A stretch of DNA of 64,000 bases. Source: Brachycybe producta (taxonomy: Eukaryota; Arthropoda; Diplopoda; Playtdesmida; Andrognathidae). The position numbers were made by a program, and so were the translations under genes. Location: assembly GCA_036925085.1 (NCBI GenBank), contig JAUPFP010000009.1, forward strand, positions 4,698,233 to 4,762,232, in the 5' to 3' direction. The notes under the pieces are model-generated. The model did no database searches. It was not told the origin of the DNA and saw only the letters and a list, made by a program, of their open reading frames with translations. Positions 21,301-32,875 of this stretch are shown piece by piece (position 1 is the stretch's first letter; the number at the start of each line of letters is the position of its first letter).

Positions 21301-22481
21301 TAGAGGAGCTCTTTCTCAAACTTTCGGCTCGCAGACACGGTGTCTATGCGATCCGTCGAAAAATTGCAAATGCGGTAAATCTGGTGTCGTCTCCACCGGT
21401 AGTAAAGGTGGTACCGAAAAAGTTTCTATTTGGAAACTAATGTTTGATTTAGCGCTTTTACAGAACACTGTTTTCTTGCTGATTACGTACACGGTTGTTG
21501 CATCCGGTATCGGTTATACCAACTTGCTTATCATGTTACCGGCATATGCTGCTAGTCTCGGAATGGAGAAAACGCAATATTCGCTTTTGTTGTCTATTAT
21601 TGCTGGCGCTGATCTCGTGGGTCGTATAAGCGGTGCTTGGATCTCGGACATTGCATCTTTTCCTTGTAAATATCTTTACATGGGAGGGTTTATCGTGTCT
21701 GGGATTGCGTTGATGTGTATGCCGCAAACTACATCGTTTCGAGGGATGTCTCTATGTTGCGCTGTCTTCGGTCTTTCTTCGGGAATTTATATTGGGCTCA
21801 TGGCTGTTCTTTTAGTTCATTATCTTGGAGCCGAGAAACTTGCCTCGTCTTTTGGGCTCAGTCTTGCGGTCAATGGGGTTGTAATGTTGGTCGGACCACC
21901 ACTTTTTGGTACATTTATATTTTTTTTTATATTCATCTATATGAAAAGTTTATTTTAAAATGACTTAAGAGAAGCAATTGCGTGTGTTTCAGAAACTAGA
22001 AGTGGTAACGTTACATTTTTAGTTTCTAGAACACTCAATTTCTTTTGAATGGATAGAATAGAAAATGAGTAATTTTTGTTTTTATAAAGGATTTATTTAA
22101 ACATTCAATGATTAAAGCTTTAATTAATTGAAACTAGAAGAGTAACGTTAACCTCTGCTTGAAGTTAGGTCATTTTTCGAACTTGACATAAAAAGCTTTA
22201 AAACAAATATCAAACATAAAGATACGTTTAAGTGATTGAGCTACCCTTCTAGTTTCTAAAGCCTCGTTTTCAAGCCTAACTCAAATGTGTAATAATTTAA
22301 TGAATGACTTTTTTGTTTCTCAATTCTTGTAGGTGCCATTCTGAAAAGTCTAGGCAGTTACACTCCGGTTATCTTCATCCTCGGAGTCATTATTTTATCC
22401 GGTGGTTTAATTCTGGTTTTGGAGCCTTTTGCTAACCATCACGAGAATAATAAACTAAACGGTCGTGAAATTTTGGTCTAA
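18306..22481 (+). CDS. SLC16 monocarboxylate transporter-like gene B (complete, 4 exons, 767 aa)
   Basis: Exons 18306-18939, 19948-20091, 20532-21908 and 22333-22481 join in frame with GT-AG introns in phases 1, 1 and 1. ATG at 18306 has a good context (AACAATGG). The long N-terminus is low-complexity, with ten glutamines at residues 84-93. DGGWGW at 154-159 opens TM1. Exon 2 gives GPVASV and TM3-TM4. Exon 3 has the family's TM5 motif QYFSKRRGLANGICASG, a loop of about 200 residues between TM6 and TM7 with a Cys-rich patch (CLCDPSKNCKCGK), then TM7 onward. Asp620 and Arg624 in DLVGRI correspond to the substrate/proton-coupling pair of MCT1 TM8. It should be a twelve-helix plasma-membrane carrier of monocarboxylates or similar small acids; substrate is not determinable. 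The large loop is much longer than in MCT1-4 and resembles the insect and MCT9/12/14-like branches. The next SLC16 gene faces it. Confidence 0.96.
18955..19215 (+). repeat. Dispersed repeat in SLC16-B intron 1
   Basis: Partner of the segment at 16130-16395 (see GCAAGATTCACTG in reverse complement). It contains GATTTCTTGCAAGAAATC, a local palindrome. The 89- and 91-codon frames here are not coding. Confidence 0.6.
19731..19783. repeat. Perfect 23-bp-arm hairpin in SLC16-B intron 1
   Basis: TAATGATTTTCATTTTTAGG (arm continues GCA) is followed by a 7-base loop TAAAAAC and the exact complement. It could be a small fold-back remnant or an intronic RNA stem. Confidence 0.85.
21985..22290. mobile_element. 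Fold-back family (TAGAAACTAGAA ends) in SLC16-B intron 3
   Basis: CAGAAACTAGAAGTGGTAACG at the left and GATTGAGCTACCCTTCTAGT with TTCTAAAG at the right are inverted arms with an AT-rich loop. This family recurs in at least 15 places in the window; see the entries at 23690, 26290, 27225, 30330, 30540, 32655, 34600, 36700, 45530, 46550, 49875, 54530, 55555, 57480 and 59510. Confidence 0.75.
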
Positions 22482-24889
22482 ATTATTCAAGTACAAACTA
22501 GTAACAAACAACGAATAAGAAAAAAAGTATCCTTCAATTGAATTTTATTTTCCGTAATCTAAAAAAAACTGCAATGATATTTATAGATAGTAATTTAAAA
22601 TTTTGGTAGTTTTTGTAAATATCAAATTGCAGTCGAAACAAAAAAAAATGGGTCAATTTTTGTTGTTGTTGTTGTTGTTGCATTTATGCTAATTTCTGGC
22701 ATAATAATAATTTCTACTGTAATTATACTAATAAGACTGCATAAGTATGACGGAGGAGTTCAAAATCTCGCGTTAAGTTCATAATATTTTAACCAAGAGT
22801 ATTTCTTATATATACTTTATTTTATATTTAAAACTTTTGTTTTTTGATGTTTCAGAGTAAACATTTATAGATTTTTGAACATTTATTTCTAACGGTTGTG
22901 AACGACTGTTGTGTAAAGTTGTGACAATGGTTAAAGAAGAGAAAAAAAAATATTTAATTTGTTCTTGTAAAATTAATTATAATTAAATATGCCAGTTTCC
23001 ATGAAGTGTTATTTGGAAGTTGCATAAAGTTCATGTGAGCTTTTTTTGTTAGTAAGTTGTTGTTTTTTTCCCCCCTCCCCCCCCCCCCAAAAAAATATAA
23101 TTTGTTAAAAACTAGAATAGTAATTAAAAAATTTTTTTTCTTCTTAATTTTACTCCTGAAAGACAGACTAACCCAGAGTTCAAAAGATTTTTACACTTTA
23201 AAACCACTTTAATGGTAGTTGTTAACTATGTAATTACACAAGGAATGAAATAAATTGGTAGAAAATTTTAAAAAAGTTATTATTTTTAAAAAAAATTGTT
23301 TCTTTCAGAAAAAAAAAATTACAATTTAAATCTTTTTAAGAATCATTCAAAATGCTTGCAACTAACTGTTTAAAAATAATTTATATAGTTGTAATTTCGT
23401 TACGTTTTAAGTTACTAATTACTTTTTAGTCGTTTCAAAGACATGATTTATTCTTAATTGCTTTTTAATTGTTTTGATAAGTAATTTAAGCTGCTTTTTC
23501 AGATGTAAGTTAATTTATAATTACTTTGAAATTGTTTTTGTTGTTCTTCCAAAGGAAATGAGCTTTTGATGACTTGGCTTTTGAAGCAACTATTGTTACT
23601 TTCTTCATTACAAGTTAACAACTTACACTATTAAAAAGCAATTAAAAGTTGAGAAATTATAAGAAACAATTTACTAAATTATTTCATTAAGGTAGTTTAA
23701 AGTGTAAACGTCCCTCGAACTCTGGTTGTTGTGTCTTTCAGAAGCAAAATTAGGAGCACATTTCGAAGTGTTTTAGAAAACTAGAAGTGCAATATTTTTT
23801 TATGTTTTGATATCTTTCAAAATAAGCTTTTTTATGTAGCTTAAAAATGACCCAACATTAAGCGGATGATATTTTTAATTTTAGTCTATAAAAAAACTAT
23901 TTTAAAAGATATCAACTTGAAAATAATTCAAAGCGCCGTTTCTAGTTTCTAATTAACACTTTCAATTTTTTCTTAATTTTGCTCCTGAAATGCAGAATAA
24001 CCAAAATTAGCTGTTGATAAAACATTATATTGTTACGTATTTTTAAAGAGCTTTGTTGGAGTTGGTTTAAGTTCGCAGAAAGTGAAAGAAAATTAAGAGA
24101 AATGCAAATTGTTTATTTTGGCACAAATGGTAAATTTTGATGAAATCTTCTTCAAGAATAAACTTCGTATTCTAAATAAATACGCCATGGAATCAGAACA
24201 TATTTCTATTATGAATAAGTTTCATATTTATCCTGCAGTGTTGGGGTCGTTCCCCATTTTTGTTTTTGTTTTAAATAAGTTTCAATATATTTTTACGATA
24301 ATCTCGGAACGGTTTTGAATTGGAGCCAAAAAACCTTAAAGCTAAATTTAAACTTTTCTTTTTGTTTGGGTTTCGACCTCGATCAAGGAAAATACGGTTA
24401 CTCTTTTTAGAAAAGTTATTAGCATTTAAAAATGAATTGCATTAGAGAGTTTGCGACGCTTTACAACAACTTCGTTGATGGTAACAACTTTTTGTATAAA
24501 GTCGTTTTTCAATGTGAAAAACTTGTTGTTGTTGTCTTTGTGTTGTGCCATAATGGCATTTGCATATTTTATATATTACAGAAAAATACAATAATATTAC
24601 AACTGAGAAATTCTCACCTACAATTCCTCTGAATATCTGCCCATAATGAAATAGACATATGACTATGACTTGGAAGCGGATTTATTTGCTATTACATATT
24701 TTGTATGCAGATGTTTGAACGTACATCTTATTGCATGTTTAACTTCTTTCCGGCATATAAATGAATATTTTTATAATTTTTAAGTAAAAATTAAGTTACT
24801 TTTTAAAGCAATTCACAATTAATATAAATTAGGCAAAATGTAATTTGAAAAAAAAAACTCAATAATTTCAAAGATTTAGAAAAGTAGAA
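22482..24889. other. 3' flank of SLC16-B and intergenic repeats
   Basis: The first part is probably 3' UTR, with a (TTG)n tract at about 22663-22680. A poly-C run lies at about 23071-23089. Fold-back-family sequence occupies about 23095-23215 and 23690-24030 (CTTTCAGAAGCAAAATTAGG ... GAAATGCAGAATAACC). Short frames at 24109-24318 and 24432-24632 look random. No polyadenylation signal can be chosen confidently. Confidence 0.55.
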
Positions 24890-25560
24890 AATTTAATGAT
24901 TTTAGAAATTAAAAAATTTGATAATTGAAGAAATTTTAAAAATTAATTTGAAAATTTAATGCTTTTAAAAATTGAAGAAATTTGAAAATTTAATGCTTTT
25001 AAAAATTGAAGAAATTTGAAAATTTAATGATTATAAAAATTCAAGAAGTTTGAAAATTTAATGATTATAAAAATTGAAGAAATTTGAAAATTTAATGATT
25101 ATAAAAATTGAAGAAATTTGAAAATTTAATGCTTTTAAAAATTGAAGAAGTTTAAAAATTTAATAATTTTAAAAATTGAAGAAATTTGAAAATTTAATAA
25201 TTTTAAAAATTGAAGAAATTTGAAAATTTAATAATTTTAAAAATTGATGAAATTTGAAAATTTAATAATTTTAAAAATTGATGAAATTTGAAAATTTAAT
25301 AATTTTAAAAATTGATGAAATTTGAAAATTTAATAATTTTAAAAATTAATGAAATTTGGAAATTTAATAATTTTAAAAATTAATGAAATTTGGAAATTTA
25401 ATAATTTTAAAAATTAATGAAATTTGGAAATTTAATAATTTTAAAAATTAATGAAATTTGAAAATTTAATAATTTTAAAAATTAATGAAATTTGGAAATT
25501 TAATTTTAAAAATTAATGAAATTTGGAAATTTAATTTTAAAAATTAAAGTTGTAGATTTA
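24890..25560 (+). repeat. 34-bp AT-rich minisatellite
   Basis: Unit AAATTTGAAAATTTAATAAT followed by TTTAAAAATTGATG. About 18 units are present; early units carry GAAG and ATGCT variants, later ones AATG and TTTGG variants, and the last two are shortened by deletion. The gradient of variants shows stepwise local duplication. Confidence 0.92.
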
Positions 25561-26036
25561 ATGATCTTAAAATTTAAATTTAAATTAATATACATTTTCA
25601 TTACATTTAAAATTGCAAAATCCCAGTATGTACGTTACGAAATACAATCATGCATATTTCTAAAAAAAAATTAGTGCATGTAAATCCGCTCCTTACATAT
25701 TATATGCAGCAATAACTTTCAGTGTTGTATAGGTTTTAATAGAAACGCCAACTTAAGATCGACTTTAGATTCGATTTGTCATAAAATGTAATTTTTGTGG
25801 CAAAAATGCTATCAAAGCAACAAAAAACACAGAAATTATATATTTTTAAAACATTCTTATTCCTATATTGAAATTTACACAATCGTAATTTAAAAAAAAA
25901 AAAAACTCATACTGCAAAAAAAAATTCTAAAGTTTGATAAATACAAATAGAAGAGATCTTACAATTTAAAAATTCCTATTTTTTTTTAAAAAAAAGTGAA
26001 ATTTGTAAAAAAAAGAAAAAAAAAATAGCTAAAATT

Positions 26037-29000
26037 TTAGATCGAAGTTTCAACTGTTTGATTCCTTTTTTGTTTTAGTTTATCGTATCGTTGAGCGCAC
26101 GGCATCAAGAACATAGCGACCGCAGCTCCGAACGCTATGCTACCCATCAGAAGAAATCCAGGTTGATAATATCCAGTTGTATCCTTTAGTAAACCTGGAA
26201 AGGGAACAATAGTATTTTTTCTTTAAAATTAATAATTAAGATGTTTTATGGAACACCTTATTTATGAACTTCGGTTATTGTGCCGTGTCAAGAGAAATTG
26301 AAAATGTTTTAGAAACTAGACTGGGTAGCTAAATCATTTAATAGTATTTTTATGTTATCTTTCAAAATAAACTTTTTATAGTCAAAATTTTTAAAAAGTA
26401 GCTTAAAGATGGTTAATTTTTTTGAACTACTGGAACATTAAAACGCTTAAGTGATTGAGCTACCTTTCTAGTTTCTAAAACACTTTCTAAGTGTTTTTTT
26501 AATTGTGCACCTGAAGGACAGAATAATCAAGAGTTTGAAAATCAGCTGTTCATAAAATATCTTAATAGATTATTTTGACCAATGCATTTCTTATGCAGTT
26601 TCTGGACTAAATTGTCCTTGTGGCATGAGCCCTTTGAAGCTGATTGCAGATTAGTTATTCAACATTTGACACATTATGCATAATTGCACACCAGGAAGTA
26701 ATTGCAACAGTATATAGTGAATAACGACGTTGCATTGCTGCTTGCATTTACTTGATGGGTGTTCACAATACCCTTAATCTTGACTAACCTGCAACAGGAG
26801 GCATGATAAGCATAACAAATCCTTGAAAAAGCCTCATTAAACCATAAGTAGAAGGTAGTTTCTCCACTCCATGATTATCAGCTAGGATGACTGGTAACAG
26901 CATAAATGATGTTCCAGATCCAAATCCAAATAATGCAGTGCATATAGTTAAAGTGACATAAGAATTTGCAAGCGGTAAACACAATGTTCCGATGGCACAA
27001 ACTAAACAGCTGCCAGAAAAGAAAAGAAAAGGGAGAATTGGTTAGAGAAGAAGTGGCCTCGAAATTCCACTTTTGAGAGGCTGAGATTGATCCTAACGAT
27101 ACTTCAGGAACTTATTTTAGATTCCATTCAGTTCGGACCTTAAAATGTGAATTAACCGTTATGAGTTGTAAAAATCTTGATTGTTTTTAGATGAAAATTA
27201 GTTATTTAATTACAAATGTAAACATTTTTTGTTTCAGAAATAACATTTATGAAATTATGATAAAATTCAAATTTGCTTAGAAACTAGAATAGCAACGATA
27301 GTGCTAAAAGTATTCAAGAAGAACTAATTATATTTAAAAATAAACTTTTTAATGGAAATATGACTCGTTTTAAATTTTCTGAAAATTATTTTTGATTTTT
27401 TTTTTCCCCAAAAAAAGTGAATTTATTTTTAAAAATTGTGAACATTTTTATCATCAACATTTGCTATCCTAGTTTCTAAAAAACTTTGGATTTTAAATTA
27501 TTTTAAAAATTTGCGAAACAAAATTTTTTAAGTAATGCAATGTTTTAGTTAAAAATTGCAAATTACATTCAATTTAACTTAAAATATAACCTAGTTAGCA
27601 ATAATACTTGTATTAAAATTATTAAAATATGATCAATATAAATTTAGTCAATTAATTTTCAAAACAGTTGATGATTTTGCATTTTTGAAAACATCTTAAA
27701 AGCGTTAAAAAAAAAAACCAGAAGAGTAACCGAATCACTTAATATTTCTAAAAATAAACTTTTTATGATAGTTTCTTTTAAAATGGTGTTTGATATTTGC
27801 CCTAAAAACACTCGCCCTACAGTGGTTTTAGAGCAAATATCTCTATATTGCAAGTGATTTTAGGGAAAATGTCCCTTTAAGGCTAATGTATTTAGGGCAG
27901 GTGTCGCTTTAGGGCAAAAAAATATTAGGGTAATCATCCCTTTAGGATAATTCACATTAGGGCAAATGGCTTTAGTAGATGTGTTTTTAGGGCAAATGTA
28001 CAAATACCATTTTAAAAGATATCATCCTGAAAATACCCTTAAGTAATTCGTATACTCTTCACCACAAAGTTGCGCCACAAAGTGGTCTGTGGTAAAGATT
28101 GGCAGCCCAAGTCATACTCAATCATGCCAGCGGCTGTAAAACCATAAATTTACCTAAAAGCTAATCCATGACACCGTTTGACAATCTGAAGATCCATAAA
28201 GTACCCATATGCAATTCTGCCAACCAGATCTACTCCGGAACAGACCGACAATAACATTGCGGCATCCACTTTTGTGATCCCCATAGTCTTTGCGTAAACC
28301 GGCACGAAGAATAAAACGTGAGGAAACGCTCCAGCGATACAAATTGCCGTAACTACGGTCACTGTATAAGTCACTTCATTAAAAAGTTTAAAATCTAGAC
28401 ACATGCTAAGAAATTTAATCATTTGTTTTCCGAATTTTAGAATCCGTGCTTTGGAATTTAATTTTTTCTTATTGTTTCTATAAGGCGACGAGGTGTTTTC
28501 GTCGTCGGTCGTGTCTTCGTCGTCGTAAAAGACACTTGCGGTGGACACATCGTTAAAGCTGTGTCCCATACTCGTACTTAACATTTTCGTATGATTTTCT
28601 CTTGTCGAAAAGGAGCTCGATCTTGGTGGTAAAAGCGACTGCTGCGTATTACGGTGATTTAGTGGCGGTGTCCAAGTGCCGTGATCTTTAAGATGTGGTC
28701 TCGAACTCAAAATCGATGTCTTACGCATTAATTTCTCATCCATTGATTTATTACGGATCATTTTGGTATGTGTTTCATTGGATGGAACTCTTTGAGAGTT
28801 ATTATTGACGTTTTTCGTCGGTGTCGACGACGTTTTCTGAAAATCAGGATGATCGCGCCTCTTTGCGATTTGCCACTTGCCGTTTGGAGTAAACAATAGC
28901 GAGCACGCACTCACGTGTAAGATTATTGCTCCCATGATTAACATCGCACCGCGAAAAGTATAAGCACTGACTAGCATTTTAACAAATATCGGTATCGTAA

Positions 29001-31681
29001 AAGAACCGACGGCTGCTCCCGATAAGCAAAAGCCGCTGGCCAAGGCGCGTTTCTTTACAAAGTACGAATTGATTACGATCACACTCGGTGTTGTACAGAG
29101 TCCAGCTCCGATACCTACCAAACAAAATAGTAAATTAAAATTAAAAATTCATGATGGAAACTTGGTACTTTTGAACCCTCAGAGTAACCCTACTTTGAGG
29201 GTTCAAGTTCAAGAAAACACCTTGTTTGATTAAGTTCGCTTAACAGGGTTTTTATATATTGAAACCCTGCTCTGAGGAAACTAAAGGAAAACTCATGAAA
29301 ACGGTTTTTTTTTTCTTTCAGAAACAGCAACTTGAAAGTGTTTTAGAAACTAGAAGAGTAATTGATAATTTTTTTTGTTAAGAGGCTAGATACATCGTTT
29401 AGTTCAAAATTTCTCCGAATGTAGGCGCTGCGATAGGTTGTTGATTGAAAAACGGTTTTTTAACGTTTTTTCTCCCGGTTCGAAGTCACATAATAATTAA
29501 TAGAAAAATAATTTCGCGTGCTAATCTTATAAAAGGAAAACATTGTGAAGCCAGTAGATTAATGCACGTAATAATTATTTTGTTATTGTTCTGAGTTGTT
29601 TTTGACGGGAGTTCTTCAAATGTTTGGGTGACGGTTTTTTGCTCCTATGGGACTTAACATGGAGTTAAAAAAACGTAAGATTTTAAATGTTATTTAAAAA
29701 TAGAAAGCCCTTTTAAAATTTAGAAGAAGGAATAATCCTGAAGGCAATAAACACATGTAAGTACGTGTTAATTTTTCTGATTGCTCTAAATCATTTTAAT
29801 GAGAGTTCTCTTAACTTTTGTTGGACGGTGTTTTAGTCCTATGGGACTTAACATGGAGTTAAAAAACGTACGATTTTAAACGTTATTAAAAAATAGAAGG
29901 ACCTTTTCAACATCTATAAAAAGGAAACATCGTGAAGCCAATACATGAATGTATGTGCTAATAATTTTGTTATTGTTCTAAATCGTTTTTAACGAGAGTT
30001 TTTCAAATGTTTGTGGGACGGTTTTGGGGCCAATGGGATTTAACATGGGGTTGAAAAAACGAACGACTTTGAACGTTGTTTAAAAATAGAAAGACCTTTT
30101 CAAAAATTATATAAATCGAGCACATGAAGAACAATAGTTTTTATTGCATTTTGCGCTTTACTTTATTTTAATTGAGCGATTGTGAGGCGATTTCTTTCAG
30201 TTTTAGTAACACTATATAAGAACACTCATTTGCCTCGTTGTCGTCTGCTCAAAACAACAAGATGGACGTGGATCTAGGCTCTTAATATGTCTAATTACCA
30301 AGTTTTAAATTTTTGGATATTATCAAGAATTAGAAATTGTCATAAAAAGTTTATTTTGAAAAAAAATCTCTCTTAAATGACTCATTTATCTTTTCTAGTT
30401 TCTAAAACATATGAAATTCTTTCTTAATGTTGCTTTTAAAACACAGAATAACCATATTTTCATTTTATTTTTCTCATTCATTTGCATAATTTCTCATGGC
30501 TACTTTTCAAAACACTTTATTGCAATTAAATTCATGTTAAATTCATTTTTTGGTTATTCTGTCTTTCAGAAGAAAAATTAAGAGAAACTAAAAAAGTGCT
30601 TTAGAAACTAGAAGAGCAGTTTAATCACTAAAATAGTATTTTCATGTTGATATCTTTCAAAATAAAACGTTATAGACTCAAAATAAAAAAAAATATATAT
30701 ATTTGAATTATTAATTTTCAAACTTTTATAAAAGTTATCAAGAAAATACCATTAAGTGATTGAGGTACCCCTTCTAGTTTCTAAAACACATTCAAGTTTC
30801 TCTTAATTTGGAGAGTTTATACTTTTAAAACCACTTTATATAAAACACTTAAGATAATACATTCAGAGTGTGTTGTCTTAATTACCAGTCTGTAATTAAG
30901 TCATTATATTACCTGTGATAAGTCCAAAAGTGATATAAAGATAAAAAATGCTGTTAGCAAAGTAACTTAGTGATAAACCAAGCGAACAACAGAGTCCGCC
31001 TACGAACACCACATTACGGCATGAGTAGATTTTTCCAAGAACTGCTGAAATCGGTGCTTTTGAGTAACCAGAAACAAATAAAATAATATTAAAAAAAACA
31101 CCCCCCTTCATTCATGTAAGTGGTTTTTATAACATACCCAGCCCGATTGATATGGAGCTAAGAAATGCCGGAACCCAACCGGCTTCGGCTTCGGTGCAAT
31201 CTGGAAAAGTCTCGAGGACTTCCAGATGTACAGCACCGTAAGACCTAATCATTCCCGGTATGAACCAGTATACTACAAAGGCTCCAAAAACTACTACCCA
31301 TCCCCAACCACCTTCGTGTGGTTCTTCGAGCTTTACAGCACACTCTTTATTATCGCCTTCTTCTTCTTCTTCTTCGGTGTCACTCTCAGCCTCTTCGGTG
31401 TCTTTCTCGGAACGGTGCTTCTCTGCCAATGTCGCTAGCGAAGACTTGCGACGAGGTATTTGAGAATTTGCCATTTTTACGATAGTTGGACACCTCGATC
31501 CTTGAGGTTTGGCATCTAAGAGCCGTTCATTTGCTTTGAGTGCCGAAGTATGTTTCGATTGTTCGAGAATGGAAGAAGGACACCGAGGATACGAAGCACC
31601 AGTGGCTGCTTCTTCCATAGTCACGGTGTCCTCGGTGCTGATTTGACCGTACTTCTTTGTGTTCATTGCTCCTCCGTCCAT
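26037..31681 (-). CDS. SLC16 monocarboxylate transporter-like gene C (complete, 5 exons, 675 aa)
   Basis: Minus-strand exons 31681-31138, 31056-30913, 29114-28154, 27009-26789 and 26194-26037 join in frame (phases 1, 1, 2, 1). The N-terminus has an acidic stretch (TEEEEEEGD near residue 105), then HEGGWGW (E123-W128) and TM1. Exon 2 is 144 bp, the same size and phase as exon 2 of gene B. Exon 3 carries SYFVKKRALASGFCLSGAAVG (TM5 motif), a polar loop of about 150 residues, and SGVDLVGRI with Asp525 and Arg529, the family's TM8 charged pair. The last exons give TM9-TM12 and the short tail ending VETSI. ATG at 31681 is the first in frame; 31666 is an alternative. An extra intron in the TM8-TM9 region distinguishes it from gene B. 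It is a predicted plasma-membrane monocarboxylate-type carrier with unknown substrate, convergent with gene B. Introns hold several fold-back-family copies. Confidence 0.96.
26290..26560. mobile_element. Fold-back family in SLC16-C intron 4
   Basis: GTTTTAGAAACTAGACTGGG and, inverted, GAGCTACCTTTCTAGTTTCT delimit AT-rich arms with ATCTTTCAAAATAAACTTTT. The right outer flank GGACAGAATAATCAAGAG is typical of the family. Confidence 0.8.
27225..27495. mobile_element. Fold-back family in SLC16-C intron 3
   Basis: Delimited by TTAGAAACTAGAATAGCAAC and GCTATCCTAGTTTCTAAAAA, arms with an AAATAAACTTTTTAATGG core. A following stretch at 27785-28010 repeats TTTAGGGCAAATG-like words seven or so times. 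Confidence 0.75.
29380..30115 (+). repeat. Dispersed segment plus ~190-bp tandem repeat in SLC16-C intron 2
   Basis: At 29380-29455, GAGGCTAGATACATCGTTTA and GAATGTAGGCGCTGCGAT are repeated almost exactly at 38345-38420. From about 29540 three ~190-bp units follow, marked by TATGGGACTTAACATGGAGT near 29646, 29840 and 30032 and by AAAGGAAACATCGTGAAGCC. Confidence 0.82.
30330..30830. mobile_element. Two adjacent fold-back-family copies in SLC16-C intron 2
   Basis: A partial copy (about 30330-30450, right arm with TCTTTTCTAGTTTCTAAAAC) is followed by a full one (about 30540-30830) starting GGTTATTCTGTCTTTCAGAA and ending CTTCTAGTTTCTAAAACACA. Confidence 0.78.
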
Positions 31682-32654
31682 TAATAATTCATATTGCAGA
31701 CACAACTTACAAAAGTGAGGTCTTTATATTTTTTTCTAGTTAATTATTTCGCGAACACGTGCTTTTTTCTGTGAAGAACAAAAGTAACTTATGTGCTTAA
31801 ATTAAGTACCATTTTTCATGATAAGATTGATGGATTTGATTTTAGAAAATATAAAAAAAAAAACAATTGGCCAATCAGTGGTTTGCCACTTGACTATTAT
31901 TATCCACCCCCCAGATTTATTTTTCGTCTTATTGTTCTTTGGTGTAACATTTTTTTTTTATTAATGAAAAATGTATGTTACATTTTTTAAAATAATATTG
32001 CTGAGTCAATAATAAAAGTGGATGTCATCTTTTATTAAAAAAATTATTTAGGTACATAAGTTTTTATTTTATTTCTCAAGAGAGATTTATGTACAAAAAA
32101 TGTTAATACAGCGAAAATCGTTTAAAGCGAAAAATTATTAACACGAAATATATTTCTAGTTCTCTTGATTTCTTAGAACAACAAGCATAAAAAATACATT
32201 TTTAATACGAAAATAAAATATTTTGGTCAATTTCATTTCGTGTTAAATGGTTTCCACAGTTACCGGGTATAGAATTAATATAGTTTTATTATTCACAGTT
32301 TTATTTTCTTAATTCTTTAAATATGGAAACAAAATATGGAACTTATTCTAAAATCAACGCTTTATTATGTAGGCTTTCCCAGACTAAAGCGGAACACGGT
32401 AGGGCGGTATTGGGTATGTCGCGGGACATCCAACATATGGCGGCCCCGCCAACGCTACGGCACCGCCGGCGGGTGGGGCCCATTGCACGCCATATATATT
32501 GGATGTCCCGCTGCTTACCCGCTCCCGTGTTGGTCTAGAAGAGCCTTATTTTAGTACATAGTTAAGTGGTACAGTACATTGTTTAAAATTTATTATCTCG
32601 AAAATAATAAACGCTACTCATTTAAAATTTAAAGTGCTTGTTAAGAATGTTTTA
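31682..32654. other. Upstream flank of SLC16-C, with a GC-rich fold-back at 32370-32545
   Basis: The first ~300 bp presumably hold the promoter of the minus-strand gene; no motif is assigned. At 32370-32545 AGGCTTTCCCAGACTAA and TTGGTCTAGAAGAGCCT are inverted, as are GCGGGACATCCAACATATGG and its partner at 32493-32512. The element is strikingly GC-rich beside its AT-rich flanks. The 71- and 72-codon frames inside it are not genes. Confidence 0.65.
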
Positions 32655-32875
32655 AAGTCGTTCAGAAGCATAAATTAAGAGAGACATGAAAGTGTTTTAG
32701 AAACTAGAGGGGTAATTAATCACAAATTTTCATTTTGATATCTTTTAAAATGAGCTTTTTGAGCTATAAGAAGTTCATTTTGAAAAATATCAACCATTAC
32801 CATTATAGTTTCTAACACAATTTGAATTGACAATTTCTCCGTATTTCTAAAATCAGCTGTTCAGAAAACATCTTA
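32655..32875. mobile_element. Fold-back family copy
   Basis: GTGTTTTAGAAACTAGAGGG and CCATTATAGTTTCTAACACA are inverted ends. Interior as in other copies (TTTTGATATCTTTTAAAATG). Confidence 0.72.
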
